A stretch of 47,236 nucleotides of DNA, taken from assembly GCA_964617995.1 (NCBI GenBank), contig CAZTXD010000009.1, positions 1 to 47,236 of the forward strand, written 5' to 3'. Both the position numbers and the translations under genes were made by a program. The stretch comes from CAZTXD01 sp964617995 (GTDB taxonomy: Bacteria > Actinomycetota > Acidimicrobiia > Spongiisociales > ZC4RG35). The notes beneath the pieces are model-generated. The model saw only the letters and a list, made by a program, of their open reading frames with translations, was not told where the DNA came from and ran no database searches. The number at the start of each line of letters is the position of its first letter. Position 1 is the stretch's first letter. Below, one piece after another: positions 7,895-16,533 of the stretch.

Positions 7895-9520
7895 ATGGAG
7901 ACGCACAGCGTGACCAACCAGCCTCCCCCACTCGAGGAGCTGAACCTGTACACGTCCGACCCGGTGCTCTCACGCTTCGTCGACCTGGAGGGTGGGTCGG
8001 TCCACGACGAGCTGCTGCGAGGCTACGGACGCAACATCGGCTCCGCCCGCGCCTACCGGTGGGGTCGTGACGCCAACCGCTACCACCCGGAGCTGATCAC
8101 CCACGACCGCTACGGAAACCGGGTCGACCAGGTCGAGTTCCATCCCTCCTGGCACGCCTTGATGGAGCTGTCCATTTCTCATCGGGTCCACTCGCTGCCG
8201 TGGGTGAGCCTGGAAGGAGGGTTCGTCGCCCGCTCCGCCCAGATGATGATGATGGCGGGAGTGGAAACCGGTCACGGCTGCCCCATCTCGATGACGGCCG
8301 CGGTGGTGCCGGCGCTGCGTCACGCCGCCGATCTGGCCAAGGAATGGGAGCCACGGCTCACCTCCAGCGTCTACGACCCCCGCTTCCTCCCTGCCGGCGA
8401 CAAGGACGGAGCCCTGATGGGCATGGGCATGACCGAGAAGCAGGGCGGGTCCGACGTCCGCGCCAACACCACCGTCGCCCGACCCGATGCCGGAGACTGG
8501 TTCCGGGTCACCGGCCACAAATGGTTCACCTCCGCCCCCATGTGCGACGCCTTCCTCATTCTGGCCCAGGCCCCCGCCGGCCTGAGTTGCTTCTTCCTCC
8601 CTCGCATCCTCGACGACGGCACTATCAACTCGCTGACCATCCAGCGCCTCAAGGACAAGCTGGGCAACCGCTCCAACGCCTCTGCCGAGCTCGAGTTCGA
8701 GGGGGCCCTGGCCCTCCTCGTCGGCGAGGAAGGCCGGGGCATATCCACCATCATCGAGATGGTCAACGGCACCCGACTCGACTGCGTGTCGGGCTCGGCC
8801 GGGCTGATGCGCCAGGCCGTGATGCAGGCAGCCCACCATGTCTCTCATCGCTCGGCGTTCGGTTCCCTCCTCATCGACAAGCCCGCCATGCAGATGGTCA
8901 TCGCCGACCTCGAGGTCGAGACCCAGGCCGCGTCGGTGCTGATGACCCGCCTGGCCGGAGCCTTCGACCGCGCCGGGAACGACGAGACGGAGGCCGCCGT
9001 CAAGCGGATCCTCACCCCGGTCGCCAAGTACTGGGTCACGAAACGCTGCACCCCTGTGGTGCGAGAGGCGATGGAATGCCTGGGAGGCAACGGCTACGTC
9101 GAGGAGTCGCTGCTTCCCCGGATATTCCGCGAGTCGCCCCTCAACGCCATCTGGGAAGGCTCCGGGAACGTCATCGCCCTCGACGTGATACGGGTGGCCG
9201 CCAAGGAACCCGCCGCACTCGAAGCGCTCCGGTCGGAACTGGAGACGGTGAAAGGTAAGGACCGGCGCTTCGACGCTCACCTCACCGCCACGTGGCAGCT
9301 CCTCAGCCAACCCGATGACGCCGAGGCGCAGGCGCGTCGCATCACCGAACGTCTGGCGGTAGCCACCCAGGCGGCGTTGCTGTTGGAGCGGGCCGACCCG
9401 GCCGTCGCCGAGATGTTCCTCGCCGCCCGTGTGGCGGGAGATCACGGAGGACTGTTCGGAACCCAGCCCGTCACCGAGGACGTCGCCACGGTCGCGGCGA
9501 TGGCGGTTCCTCCCACGTGA
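7895..9520 (+). CDS. AidB-like acyl-CoA dehydrogenase family protein
   Basis: This FAD-binding protein of about 541 residues belongs to the AidB branch of acyl-CoA dehydrogenases; AidB is linked to protection from DNA alkylation. Visible family features are the N-terminal extension with DEL..YGRNIGSARAYRWG, CPISMTAAVVPALR, the flavin region MGMTEKQGGSDVRANTT, FRVTGHKWFTSAPMCDAF, LKDKLGNRSNASAELEFEGA, the HRSAFG and MECLGGNGYVEES motifs, and IWEGSGNV. The ATG at 7895 is preferred over the upstream in-frame start because a TACCCT -10 lies 6 bases before it. It starts a three-gene operon with overlapping stops and starts, followed by a DAO-type oxidase and a quinone reductase. A plain acyl-CoA dehydrogenase role cannot be excluded. 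Confidence 0.88.
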   Translation: METHSVTNQPPPLEELNLYTSDPVLSRFVDLEGGSVHDELLRGYGRNIGSARAYRWGRDANRYHPELITHDRYGNRVDQVEFHPSWHALMELSISHRVHSLPWVSLEGGFVARSAQMMMMAGVETGHGCPISMTAAVVPALRHAADLAKEWEPRLTSSVYDPRFLPAGDKDGALMGMGMTEKQGGSDVRANTTVARPDAGDWFRVTGHKWFTSAPMCDAFLILAQAPAGLSCFFLPRILDDGTINSLTIQRLKDKLGNRSNASAELEFEGALALLVGEEGRGISTIIEMVNGTRLDCVSGSAGLMRQAVMQAAHHVSHRSAFGSLLIDKPAMQMVIADLEVETQAASVLMTRLAGAFDRAGNDETEAAVKRILTPVAKYWVTKRCTPVVREAMECLGGNGYVEESLLPRIFRESPLNAIWEGSGNVIALDVIRVAAKEPAALEALRSELETVKGKDRRFDAHLTATWQLLSQPDDAEAQARRITERLAVATQAALLLERADPAVAEMFLAARVAGDHGGLFGTQPVTEDVATVAAMAVPPT

Positions 9521-10653
9521 CCGACCAGGTCGTGGTCGTCGGGGGCGGGATAGCCGGTGTCTCGGCTGCCTACCACATCGCCGACACCCACCAGGTGGTG
9601 GTGGTGGAAGCAGAACCTCATCTCGCTCAGCACAGCACCGGGCGCTCGGCGGCTCTCTTCTTCGAGAACTACGGGGCTCCGGCGATCCGGCCTCTGACCC
9701 TCGCCAGCCGTGCCTTCTTCGAGGATCCTCCCGCCGATCTCGTCGACGGCCCCCTCATGTCGGATAGGGGCGCGCTGTGGATAGGACGTCCTGACCAAGC
9801 CGACACCCTGGCGGCGATAGCCTCCGACGGGCGGGCCACCGGCTCCCGGATAATCGAACTCGACCCCGGAGAGGTGGCCGAACGCGTGCCCGTGATCAGG
9901 GCCGAGCGCCTCGCCGGGGGTGTGTGGGAGCCCGACCCGCTCGACCTGGATGTCGCCGGCATCCACCAGGCATTCCTGCGGGGAGTTCGCCGGCGGGGTG
10001 GGTTCGTCATCTCCTCGGCGCCCGTCACGTCCCTCACCCGTGGGGGCGGCCGCTGGGAGGTGGAAGCCGGCGGCCAGGTCATCGAGGCCACGGCGGTCGT
10101 CAACGCCGCCGGGGCCTGGGGTGACGAGGTGGCCGCCCTGGCCGGCATTCCCCCGGTGGGTCTCCAGCCGCTCCGGCGGACCGCCTTCATGGTCGCCGGC
10201 GACGCCGCTTATGCGGGCTGGCCGATGGTCGTCGACGCCGACCACGACTTCTATTTCAAACCGGACGGAGTCCAGTTGCTCTGCTCCCCCGCCGACGAGA
10301 CCCCCAGCCCACCGACCGATGCCCGACCCGACCCCGTCGACGTCGCCCTGGCCATCGACCGCATCAACGAGGCCACCACGTTGGGGATCCGCTCCGTCCG
10401 TTCGGAGTGGGCCGGCCTGCGAACCTTCACATCCGACCGGGCGATGGTGATCGGGCCCGATCCCGGCGAGCCCACCTTCTTCTGGCTGGTGGGACAGGGC
10501 GGGACCGGCATCCAGACGGCGCCGGCGGCGGGGGAGCTGGCGGCCGCCCTGATCCGTGGCGACGACCTCAGCCCGGCGCTGACAGGTGCCGGTGTCGACG
10601 TGTCGTCCCTGGCGGCCGACCGGACGTCGCTGCGCCCGCTAGGTTCCCTCTGA
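9517..10653 (+). CDS. FAD-dependent oxidoreductase, DAO family (DadA/GlyOx-like)
   Basis: The 378-residue protein opens with the dinucleotide-binding motif VVVVGGGIAGVSAAYHIAD, and a glutamate of the second strand follows (VVVVEAEP). STGRSAALFFENYG resembles the flavin-contact segment of D-amino-acid dehydrogenases, and VVNAAGAWGDEVAALAGI and GQGGTGIQTAPAAGELAAALI are typical of the family. It probably oxidises an amino acid or other secondary amine; the substrate is not predictable from sequence. The GTG overlaps the previous stop by 4 bases (GTGA), so it is translationally coupled to the AidB-like gene, and its own stop overlaps the next ATG. Confidence 0.88.
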   Translation: MTDQVVVVGGGIAGVSAAYHIADTHQVVVVEAEPHLAQHSTGRSAALFFENYGAPAIRPLTLASRAFFEDPPADLVDGPLMSDRGALWIGRPDQADTLAAIASDGRATGSRIIELDPGEVAERVPVIRAERLAGGVWEPDPLDLDVAGIHQAFLRGVRRRGGFVISSAPVTSLTRGGGRWEVEAGGQVIEATAVVNAAGAWGDEVAALAGIPPVGLQPLRRTAFMVAGDAAYAGWPMVVDADHDFYFKPDGVQLLCSPADETPSPPTDARPDPVDVALAIDRINEATTLGIRSVRSEWAGLRTFTSDRAMVIGPDPGEPTFFWLVGQGGTGIQTAPAAGELAAALIRGDDLSPALTGAGVDVSSLAADRTSLRPLGSL

Positions 10654-11624
10654 TGCGAGCACTGGTCTGCTCCCGCCTGGAAGGCGTCGACTCTCTCGCC
10701 CTGGGTGATCTGCCCGAGCCCGAGCTCGAACCCGGGACCGTGCGGATAGCCGTCGACGCCACCGGCCTCAACTACCCGGATCTGCTCATGACCCAGGGCT
10801 CGTACCAGTCCCAACCCCCTCTCCCCTTCGCTCCGGGCATGGAGGTGGCCGGCACGGCAACGGAGGTGGCGAGCGACGTCCCCGGAGTGACGGTGGGCGA
10901 CCGGGTGCATGCCTATGTGTCCCATGGCGGGCTCGCCGAGCAAGTAGTCGCTCCGGGAGCCGCTGTGTTCCCCACCCCGAACGGAATGGAAGCGGAAACC
11001 GCGGCTGCCCTCCCCATCGCCTACGGCACCAGCTATCACGCCCTGGTCGACAGAGCCCGACTGCGCTCGGGAGAGACGCTGCTCGTCCTGGGCGCCGCCG
11101 GCGGGGTGGGGATGGCTGCGGTGCAGATCGGGTCGACTCTCGGTGCACGTGTGGTCGCGGCCGTCTCGTCGGATCAGAAGGAGACCGCAGTACGCGACAA
11201 CGGCGCCGCCGAAGTGATCCGCTACGACCGCCAGGATCTACGCACCGAGTTGAAGCGGATCAGACCCGGTGGGGTGGACGTGGTCTACGACCCTGTCGGG
11301 GGTGAGACGACCGAGGCCGCCTTCCGTTCCACCGCCTGGGGAGGACGCCACCTGGTGATCGGCTTCGCTTCCGGTGATATCCCCTCCGTGCCCGCCAATC
11401 TGCCCCTCCTCAAGGGCTCGAGCCTGGTTGGTGTGTTCTGGGGCCGTTTCAGCCTCACCGAACCGGAGGTGAACCGGGCCAACTTCGCCACCCTCGCCGG
11501 GTGGTGGACCGAAGGCCGCGTCAGCCCTGTGGTTTCGGGGGTGTTCTCGCTGCAGGAAGCCACCGATGCCCTCCGCCTGATCGGTGCCCGGGGGGCCATC
11601 GGAAAGCTGGTCGTCAAGCCTTAG
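10653..11624 (+). CDS. NADPH:quinone oxidoreductase family protein (zinc-free MDR)
   Basis: This 323-residue medium-chain reductase has the quinone reductase signature: GLNYPDLLMTQG, PPLPFAPGMEVAGTA, GDRVHAY, then the Rossmann motif LVLGAAGGVGMAAVQIGSTLGARVVAAVSS and DVVYDPVGGE. Structural-zinc cysteines are absent, as expected for this subgroup. The ATG at 10653 shares its A with the stop of the oxidase gene (TGATG), so the long upstream extension of the frame is not used. As third gene of the operon it may detoxify quinones or enones produced by, or recycle electrons for, the two flavoproteins before it; this is inference. Confidence 0.9.
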   Translation: MRALVCSRLEGVDSLALGDLPEPELEPGTVRIAVDATGLNYPDLLMTQGSYQSQPPLPFAPGMEVAGTATEVASDVPGVTVGDRVHAYVSHGGLAEQVVAPGAAVFPTPNGMEAETAAALPIAYGTSYHALVDRARLRSGETLLVLGAAGGVGMAAVQIGSTLGARVVAAVSSDQKETAVRDNGAAEVIRYDRQDLRTELKRIRPGGVDVVYDPVGGETTEAAFRSTAWGGRHLVIGFASGDIPSVPANLPLLKGSSLVGVFWGRFSLTEPEVNRANFATLAGWWTEGRVSPVVSGVFSLQEATDALRLIGARGAIGKLVVKP

Positions 11625-11627
11625 CGG

Positions 11628-12845
11628 CTAGCGGCGTCGTCGGACCCGCCGGGAGAAGTCGGCCACGGTCTTCTTGCGGAACTCGACGGTCTCGGGCTGG
11701 AAAATGGTGAGATCTCTCAGTCGGGGATCATTCGAGAACATCTTCACGATCTCGGTGTTGAGCCCGGCCGACGCCTGCAGTCGCTCGACCTCCAGGATCT
11801 GATCCCACTCCACCAGAGTCACGACCAGACCCTCCTCCCCGGCTCGAGCCGTCCGCCCGGAACGATGCACGAAGGTCTTCAGATCGTCGGGCGGGTCGTA
11901 GTGGATCACCACGTCGATGTCGTCTATGTGCAACCCGCGAGCCGCCACGTTGGTGGCGACCAGGGCCTGCACCCTCCCGGAGACGAATCGGGCCAGGTTT
12001 CGCTCCCGCTCCTCCTGGCGGAGGTCGCCGTGGGTCTTGGTCACCTCGACTCCCTCGGCGGCGAGGATGGAAGCCACCCTGTCGGCGTTGCGTCGCGTGC
12101 GCACGAACACGAGGCTGCGACCGGCGTTACCGATGATCGTTGCCGCCACCTTCGCCTTGTCCATGTGATGGACGGCGATGAAGCGATGCTCTTGCGCGTC
12201 GGCGATCTCGCCGTTTCCCGTGTCGACGGTGTGGACCGCCGGATCCGTCATGTAATCACGCACCAGTGTGGCCACCTGCCCGTCGAGGGTGGCCGAGAAC
12301 AGCATCGTCTGATGACCCCGTGGTATGTAGCCGAGGACGTCGCGCACCTGCGGGAGGAATCCCATGTCGGCCATCTGGTCGGCCTCGTCGATGACGACCG
12401 AGCTGACATGGGCGAGGTCGACGACCCGGCGGCCGATGAGATCCAGGAGACGGCCGGGTGTGGCGATGAGGATGTCGCTGCCCTTCCTGACGACCGGGAT
12501 CTGCTGCCTCAAGGGCACGCCGCCGTAGACAGCCGCCAGCCGCAGACTGCGAATGGACGCCACCGGCGCGATCGCCTCGGTGACCTGGGCGGCCAGCTCC
12601 CTGGTCGGAACGAGGATCAGAGCGCGTGGCTCGGGACCGGAACGATCGCCGGCACCCAGCTCGACCACGAGCGGCAAGCCGAACGCCAACGTCTTGCCGG
12701 AGCCCGTCTCCGCCCGACCGCAGACGTCACGGCCTGCCAATGCATCGGGGATCGACAGCCTCTGGATCGGCGTCGGATGTGAGATCCCCTCTCGCGAGAG
12801 CACCTCCACGACGTCGGCGGGCATCTCCAGGTCGGAGAAGGAGAC
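11628..12845 (-). CDS. DEAD-box ATP-dependent RNA helicase, probable GTC start
   Basis: The complete helicase core is present: Q motif HPTPIQ, motif I AETGSGKT, PTRELA, GG, TPGRLLD, DEAD box VIDEADQMADMGF, SAT in FSATLD, then FVRTRRNAD, THGD, ATNVAARGLHIDDID and HRSGRTARAGEEG. The C-terminus is a short basic tail, RRVRRRR. The first ATG (12824) would miss the conserved phenylalanine upstream of the Q motif. Seven codons earlier, GTC TCC TTC TCC reads (M)SFSDLEMPADVV, as in relatives, with GGAGGG 4 bases before it. I therefore mark the start there with moderate confidence. It lies downstream of the RRM protein gene on the same strand, probably one RNA-remodelling or cold-shock operon. Confidence 0.88.
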   Translation of the reverse strand, partial: VSFSDLEMPADVVEVLSREGISHPTPIQRLSIPDALAGRDVCGRAETGSGKTLAFGLPLVVELGAGDRSGPEPRALILVPTRELAAQVTEAIAPVASIRSLRLAAVYGGVPLRQQIPVVRKGSDILIATPGRLLDLIGRRVVDLAHVSSVVIDEADQMADMGFLPQVRDVLGYIPRGHQTMLFSATLDGQVATLVRDYMTDPAVHTVDTGNGEIADAQEHRFIAVHHMDKAKVAATIIGNAGRSLVFVRTRRNADRVASILAAEGVEVTKTHGDLRQEERERNLARFVSGRVQALVATNVAARGLHIDDIDVVIHYDPPDDLKTFVHRSGRTARAGEEGLVVTLVEWDQILEVERLQASAGLNTEIVKMFSNDPRLRDLTIFQPETVEFRKKTVADFSRRVRRRR

Positions 12846-12892
12846 CGGGCCCTCCGCTATGGGTTCAGAGAGTGTAGAGGTGGTGTGGACCG

Positions 12893-13192
12893 TCAGCGAC
12901 GGCCTTCCCCACCAAAGCGACCTCCGCCTCCGCCGCGCTGTCCGCCGCCGCCGGTCCGGGGCCGCGCCTCGTTGACGGTCAGACGGCGACCGTCGACGTC
13001 CTTTCCGTTCAGTTCCTCGATAGCCTTGCGGGCATCGTCATCGGCCATTTCGACGAATCCGAACCCCCGCGATCGTCCAGTGTCGCGGTCGGAGATCACG
13101 GCCGCCGACTGGACGACGCCATATGAGCTGAACAGCGACTCGAGCGAGGCTGAGTCGTAGGTGAAGGGCAGATTGCCCACGTAGATGTTGAT
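12893..13192 (-). CDS. RRM-type RNA-binding protein, probable ATC start
   Basis: A single RNA recognition motif spans about residues 1-80, with RNP2 at the start (NIYVGNLPF) and RNP1 RSRGFGFVEM at about 45-54. A glycine-rich tail (GGGGQRGGGGGRFGGEGRR) follows, as in cyanobacterial Rbp and other bacterial cold-shock RRM proteins. Relatives start MNIYVGNLP. Here the codon at that place is ATC (13192-13190), preceded by GAGGAG at an ideal 5-base distance. The only canonical in-frame start, GTG at 13228, adds 12 unrelated residues and lacks a ribosome site. It probably binds mRNA as chaperone and acts with the helicase encoded next. Confidence 0.85.
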   Translation of the reverse strand: MNIYVGNLPFTYDSASLESLFSSYGVVQSAAVISDRDTGRSRGFGFVEMADDDARKAIEELNGKDVDGRRLTVNEARPRTGGGGQRGGGGGRFGGEGRR

Positions 13193-13374
13193 GTGTGCTC
13201 CTCGGTCGATTGTGGTGCACTGTGGCACCGAAAAATTCGGACCCGTGACCTCTTACGAGGAGCCCATCGGACCCGAGACCGACGCACGGGGGCGCCGGTC
13301 CGACCCAGGTTAGCCGAAACGCGAGCCCTCCTTTAAAATGCGGGGGTCCGCCTACCCCTCCCCTCGAGGATCCC

Positions 13375-14961
13375 TTGACCGAGCATGCCCCGGGCGGGGT
13401 CGTCTCCCAGGCTGCCCGCAGACGCACCTTCGCCATCATCTCCCATCCCGACGCCGGAAAGACCACCCTCACCGAGAAGCTCCTCCTGTACGGAGGCGCC
13501 ATCGAAGAGGCGGGGGCCGTGAAGGCGCGCGCCGGACGGCAGCGGGACGTCACCTCCGACTGGATGGAGCTGGAGCGTCGGCGGGGGATCTCCATCACGT
13601 CCACAGTTCTCCAATTCGAGTACAGGGACCACGTCCTCAACCTGCTGGACACACCCGGCCACCGGGACTTCTCCGAGGACACCTACCGGGTGCTGTCGGC
13701 GGTCGACGCCGCCGTCATCGTGCTCGACGCCGCCAAAGGCATCGAACCGCAGACGCTGAAGCTGTTCGAGGTGGCCCGCAGTCGGGGCATCCCTCTCCTG
13801 ACCTTCGTCAACAAGTGCGACCGGCCCGCCCTGAGCGGACTGGAGCTCATCGACGACATCGAGAGCCGCCTCGGCCTCTCCGTCACGCCCGTCACATGGC
13901 CGCTGGGCCTGGGACCCGACTTCGTGGGGGTCGTCGACCGCCGGGACGACACGGTGTGGCGCTACGAACGGACCAGCCACGGGGCGACGCGCAGCGAGGA
14001 GGAGGGCGGCCACCTCCCGTCTCTCACCACACTGGGCGAGCTCGGCGCGTCCGTGGAGGGCGAGCTGGAGCTGCTCGACGCCGTGGGCGCAGACCACGAT
14101 CAGAAGCGGTTCCTGGCCGGTGAGACCACCCCCATGTTCTTCGGGTCGGCACTGTGGAACTTCGGGGTCCGCCTCCTGCTCGACTCTCTCATCGACATGA
14201 GCCCCTCTCCCGGTGCCTTGCCGGACCGGGACGGAACGCCCCACAGCCTGGCGGAGCCGTTCTCGGGATTCGTGTTCAAGATCCAGGCGAATCTCGACCC
14301 CCGGCACCGGGACCGCATCGCCTATGTTCGGGTGGCCACGGGACGCTTCGAGAGGGGAATGCAGATCGCCAACGCACGCACCCAACGCAGCTTCTCGACC
14401 AAGTACGCCCATCAGGTCTTCGGACGTGACCGGGACACGGTGGACGTCGCCTACCCCGGGGACGTCATCGGGCTCGTCAACGCCGGCGACCTGCACATCG
14501 GCGACACCGTCACCACCGGGCCGGCCTTCCACTACCCTCCTATCCCGACTTTCGCCCCCGAGCACTTCCGGGTCGGGAGGAACATGGACACCGCCCGCTA
14601 CAAGCAGTTCCGACGGGGAATCACCCAGCTCGACGAGGAAGGGGTGATCCAGGTGCTGCGCCACCCCGACCGGGGCGAGCAGGAGCCGATCCTGGCAGCC
14701 GTGGGGCCGATGCAGTACGACGTGGCCGTCCATCGGCTCGAGAACGAGTTCGGCGCCACCATCGAGCTGACACCGACACCATACGTGCTGGCCCGTCGCA
14801 CCGACCGCCACGGGGCCGGGAAGCTACGCGGTAGGAGGAACGTCGAGGTCGTCAGCCGGGCCGACGGCACCCAGCTCGCCCTGTTCACGGGTCAATATCA
14901 CCTGGAGGCGGCTCAGCGTGACCTGCCCGACGTCATGCTGGACCCGATCGTCACCACCTGA
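13375..14961 (+). CDS. prfC: Peptide chain release factor 3
   Basis: RF3 is a GTPase that removes RF1/RF2 from the ribosome after termination. The 528-residue protein has the P-loop SHPDAGKTTLTEK, switch I with RRGISITSTVLQFEY, DTPGHRDFSEDTYR, the NKCDRP motif for guanine, then the domain II segment FSGFVFKIQANLDPRHRDRIAYVRV and the RF3-specific YKQFRRGITQLDEEGVIQVL and VGPMQYDVAVHRLENEFG. Length and order match RF3 rather than EF-G. The TTG at 13375 has CGAGGA a few bases upstream; a TAAAAT -10 at 13334-13339 would give a short leader. The gene stands alone between opposite-strand genes. Confidence 0.95.
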   Translation: MTEHAPGGVVSQAARRRTFAIISHPDAGKTTLTEKLLLYGGAIEEAGAVKARAGRQRDVTSDWMELERRRGISITSTVLQFEYRDHVLNLLDTPGHRDFSEDTYRVLSAVDAAVIVLDAAKGIEPQTLKLFEVARSRGIPLLTFVNKCDRPALSGLELIDDIESRLGLSVTPVTWPLGLGPDFVGVVDRRDDTVWRYERTSHGATRSEEEGGHLPSLTTLGELGASVEGELELLDAVGADHDQKRFLAGETTPMFFGSALWNFGVRLLLDSLIDMSPSPGALPDRDGTPHSLAEPFSGFVFKIQANLDPRHRDRIAYVRVATGRFERGMQIANARTQRSFSTKYAHQVFGRDRDTVDVAYPGDVIGLVNAGDLHIGDTVTTGPAFHYPPIPTFAPEHFRVGRNMDTARYKQFRRGITQLDEEGVIQVLRHPDRGEQEPILAAVGPMQYDVAVHRLENEFGATIELTPTPYVLARRTDRHGAGKLRGRRNVEVVSRADGTQLALFTGQYHLEAAQRDLPDVMLDPIVTT

Positions 14962-14974
14962 CGGGGCCTTCTCT

Positions 14975-15008
14975 GGACGCCGGCAAACGGGAACCGGTCT
15001 AGGCGTCC
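14975..15008. terminator. Bidirectional hairpin between prfC and the multicopper oxidase gene
   Basis: GGACGCC and GGCGTCC form a 7-bp stem with an inner CCGG/CCGG pair, between two converging genes. It overlaps the last codons of the oxidase. There is no T-run. Confidence 0.45.
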
Positions 15009-16363
15009 TGGACGATGAGGGCCGTCACCATCCCGAACATGCCCTCCTCCCGTTCGACGTGGGTCAGGATGTGGCAGTGCCACACCCACGTCCCCGCTCT
15101 GTCGGGATGGACCAGAACCGAGTACCGCTCCCCGGGAGCCACATTGACGGTGTCCGCCCAGTAGGGCTCATCGAGGGGAATGCCGTCCTTGGCGAACACG
15201 AGCTGGGGAAACTGATGCTGGTGCATCGGGTGGGCCGCCAGCCCCTCGTTGTAGTAGTGGTAGACCAGCCAGTCGCCTTCGGTGGCCACGTACGGCTCGG
15301 TGGCCGGGAAGGACTTGCCGTTGAGCGTGAGGCCGATGGTCCCGGCATCGTTGAGCACCATCGGTATCTCCTGGGCGACCTCGAGATCCTCGGGGATCTC
15401 TATTCCCGACACGGTCCTGCCGCGGGGAATCGGGGTCTGCCCGATCTGGAACGGAGCGAACATCCCGTTCAGAACGCTGATCTGGCTGTGCAGATGGGCG
15501 TGATACATCCCGATGGCCGGCTTCTCGGCGACGAAGGAGTAGGTGAACGTCTCTCCCGACTCGATCGGGTCCTGGGTATAGGGGGATACCCCGTCCATGA
15601 CGTTCGGAGTCGAGATCCCGTGCCAGTGCACGTCTGTGCCGAGCGGTGTCTCGTTTGTCACGTTCATCTCCACCCGATCACCCACATCGAGCCTGATCCA
15701 GGGCCCGGGTATCTGTCCGTTGTAGGCCCAGCCCTCGACGAACCGACCCGGAGCCACCTCCCAGTCGATGATGGAAGCGGTGAGATCGAAGACCTTTGTT
15801 CCGTCGCTGCGCACCTCGGTAGGCTCCAGCGGCTGGTTCCCACGGCCCTCCGTTTCGGCCGGAAACGCCAGCATCGAGTCGATCATCATCTGGTCCAGCT
15901 GCGCGGGAGTCAGATCATCGTGACCTCCGGCGACGTGGTCGGCTTCTCCACCCACGATGAACTCGGCCTCCATCCCCGCTTCCCGGTGCCCCGGGATGTT
16001 GCAGAACACGGTGTAGGTTCCCCCTTCCAGCTCGCCCACCCGGAAGGTGGCCGACTCTCCTCCCGCCAGGTCGGCCGACACGGAGCCGTCCTCGAATGCC
16101 AGATTGTGGACCTGGCTGCCGACATTGACGATGTCGATGGTGAGATCGCCCTCGGCCATGGCCAGGTCGCCCCGGATGGCGAACTCGCTCAGTTCGATCG
16201 TGGCGTGAATCGTCTCCGGGCCGACGGAAGCGGCTCCTTCACCGGCTCCGACCGGAGCACGAACAGCCGCCACAAGTGCCAGCCCCACCGTCAGAACGCC
16301 GAACACCGCCAGGACGAGGAGGAAACGGTCGAACGTCTTGGAACTGGTCTCGGGGGTTGCCAT
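14999..16363 (-). CDS. Membrane-anchored multicopper oxidase with N-terminal cupredoxin
   Basis: The 454-residue protein has one N-terminal transmembrane helix (about residues 10-35). A plastocyanin-like domain follows with the type 1 copper pattern H(NLAF)...TVFCNIPGHREAGM (about 60-145). Next come two multicopper oxidase domains with HWHG, YHAHLHSQ, HPMHQHQF and the C-terminal HCHILTHVEREEGM. These residues supply type 1, 2 and 3 copper, so oxygen reduction is expected. The substrate could be a phenol, a metal ion or Cu(I); a nitrite reductase is less likely because the laccase-like C-terminal motif is intact. The ATG at 16363 has AGGAG 5 bases upstream. The GGAC/GTCC inverted repeat about 90 bases upstream may be an operator. 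Confidence 0.88.
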   Translation of the reverse strand: MATPETSSKTFDRFLLVLAVFGVLTVGLALVAAVRAPVGAGEGAASVGPETIHATIELSEFAIRGDLAMAEGDLTIDIVNVGSQVHNLAFEDGSVSADLAGGESATFRVGELEGGTYTVFCNIPGHREAGMEAEFIVGGEADHVAGGHDDLTPAQLDQMMIDSMLAFPAETEGRGNQPLEPTEVRSDGTKVFDLTASIIDWEVAPGRFVEGWAYNGQIPGPWIRLDVGDRVEMNVTNETPLGTDVHWHGISTPNVMDGVSPYTQDPIESGETFTYSFVAEKPAIGMYHAHLHSQISVLNGMFAPFQIGQTPIPRGRTVSGIEIPEDLEVAQEIPMVLNDAGTIGLTLNGKSFPATEPYVATEGDWLVYHYYNEGLAAHPMHQHQFPQLVFAKDGIPLDEPYWADTVNVAPGERYSVLVHPDRAGTWVWHCHILTHVEREEGMFGMVTALIVQDA

Positions 16364-16449
16364 CGCATCTCCTAATGAGGAAGGGGTCGTCCCCACACGA
16401 TGCCCGTCGACCACCCGGCGATTCCAGGGGAGATGGTCCCCCAGGGGCC

Positions 16450-16462
16450 GGGACCAAGTCCC
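16450..16462. promoter_or_regulatory. GGGAC-N3-GTCCC inverted repeat upstream of the multicopper oxidase
   Basis: This perfect 5-bp inverted repeat lies between the divergent oxidase and SRPBCC-like genes. Its half-sites resemble the DosR box, but the standard spacer is 4 bases, not 3. A DosR-like regulator is encoded 1.7 kb away. Regulatory role is a guess. Confidence 0.25.
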
Positions 16463-16533
16463 CTGTTCGATCTCCCCTCCCGCTGGCAACATGTGATCGA
16501 GTGTCCACCTCCCCGCGATCGGAGTAAACCGCT

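Noticed and set aside
7970..9445. Long open frame on the minus strand opposite the AidB-like gene
   Set aside because: Antisense shadow of a high-GC gene; low-complexity composition, no family pattern.
16450..16462. DosR box upstream of the multicopper oxidase
   Set aside because: Half-sites fit, but the spacer is 3 instead of 4 bases and the flanks do not match; kept only as an unnamed inverted repeat.
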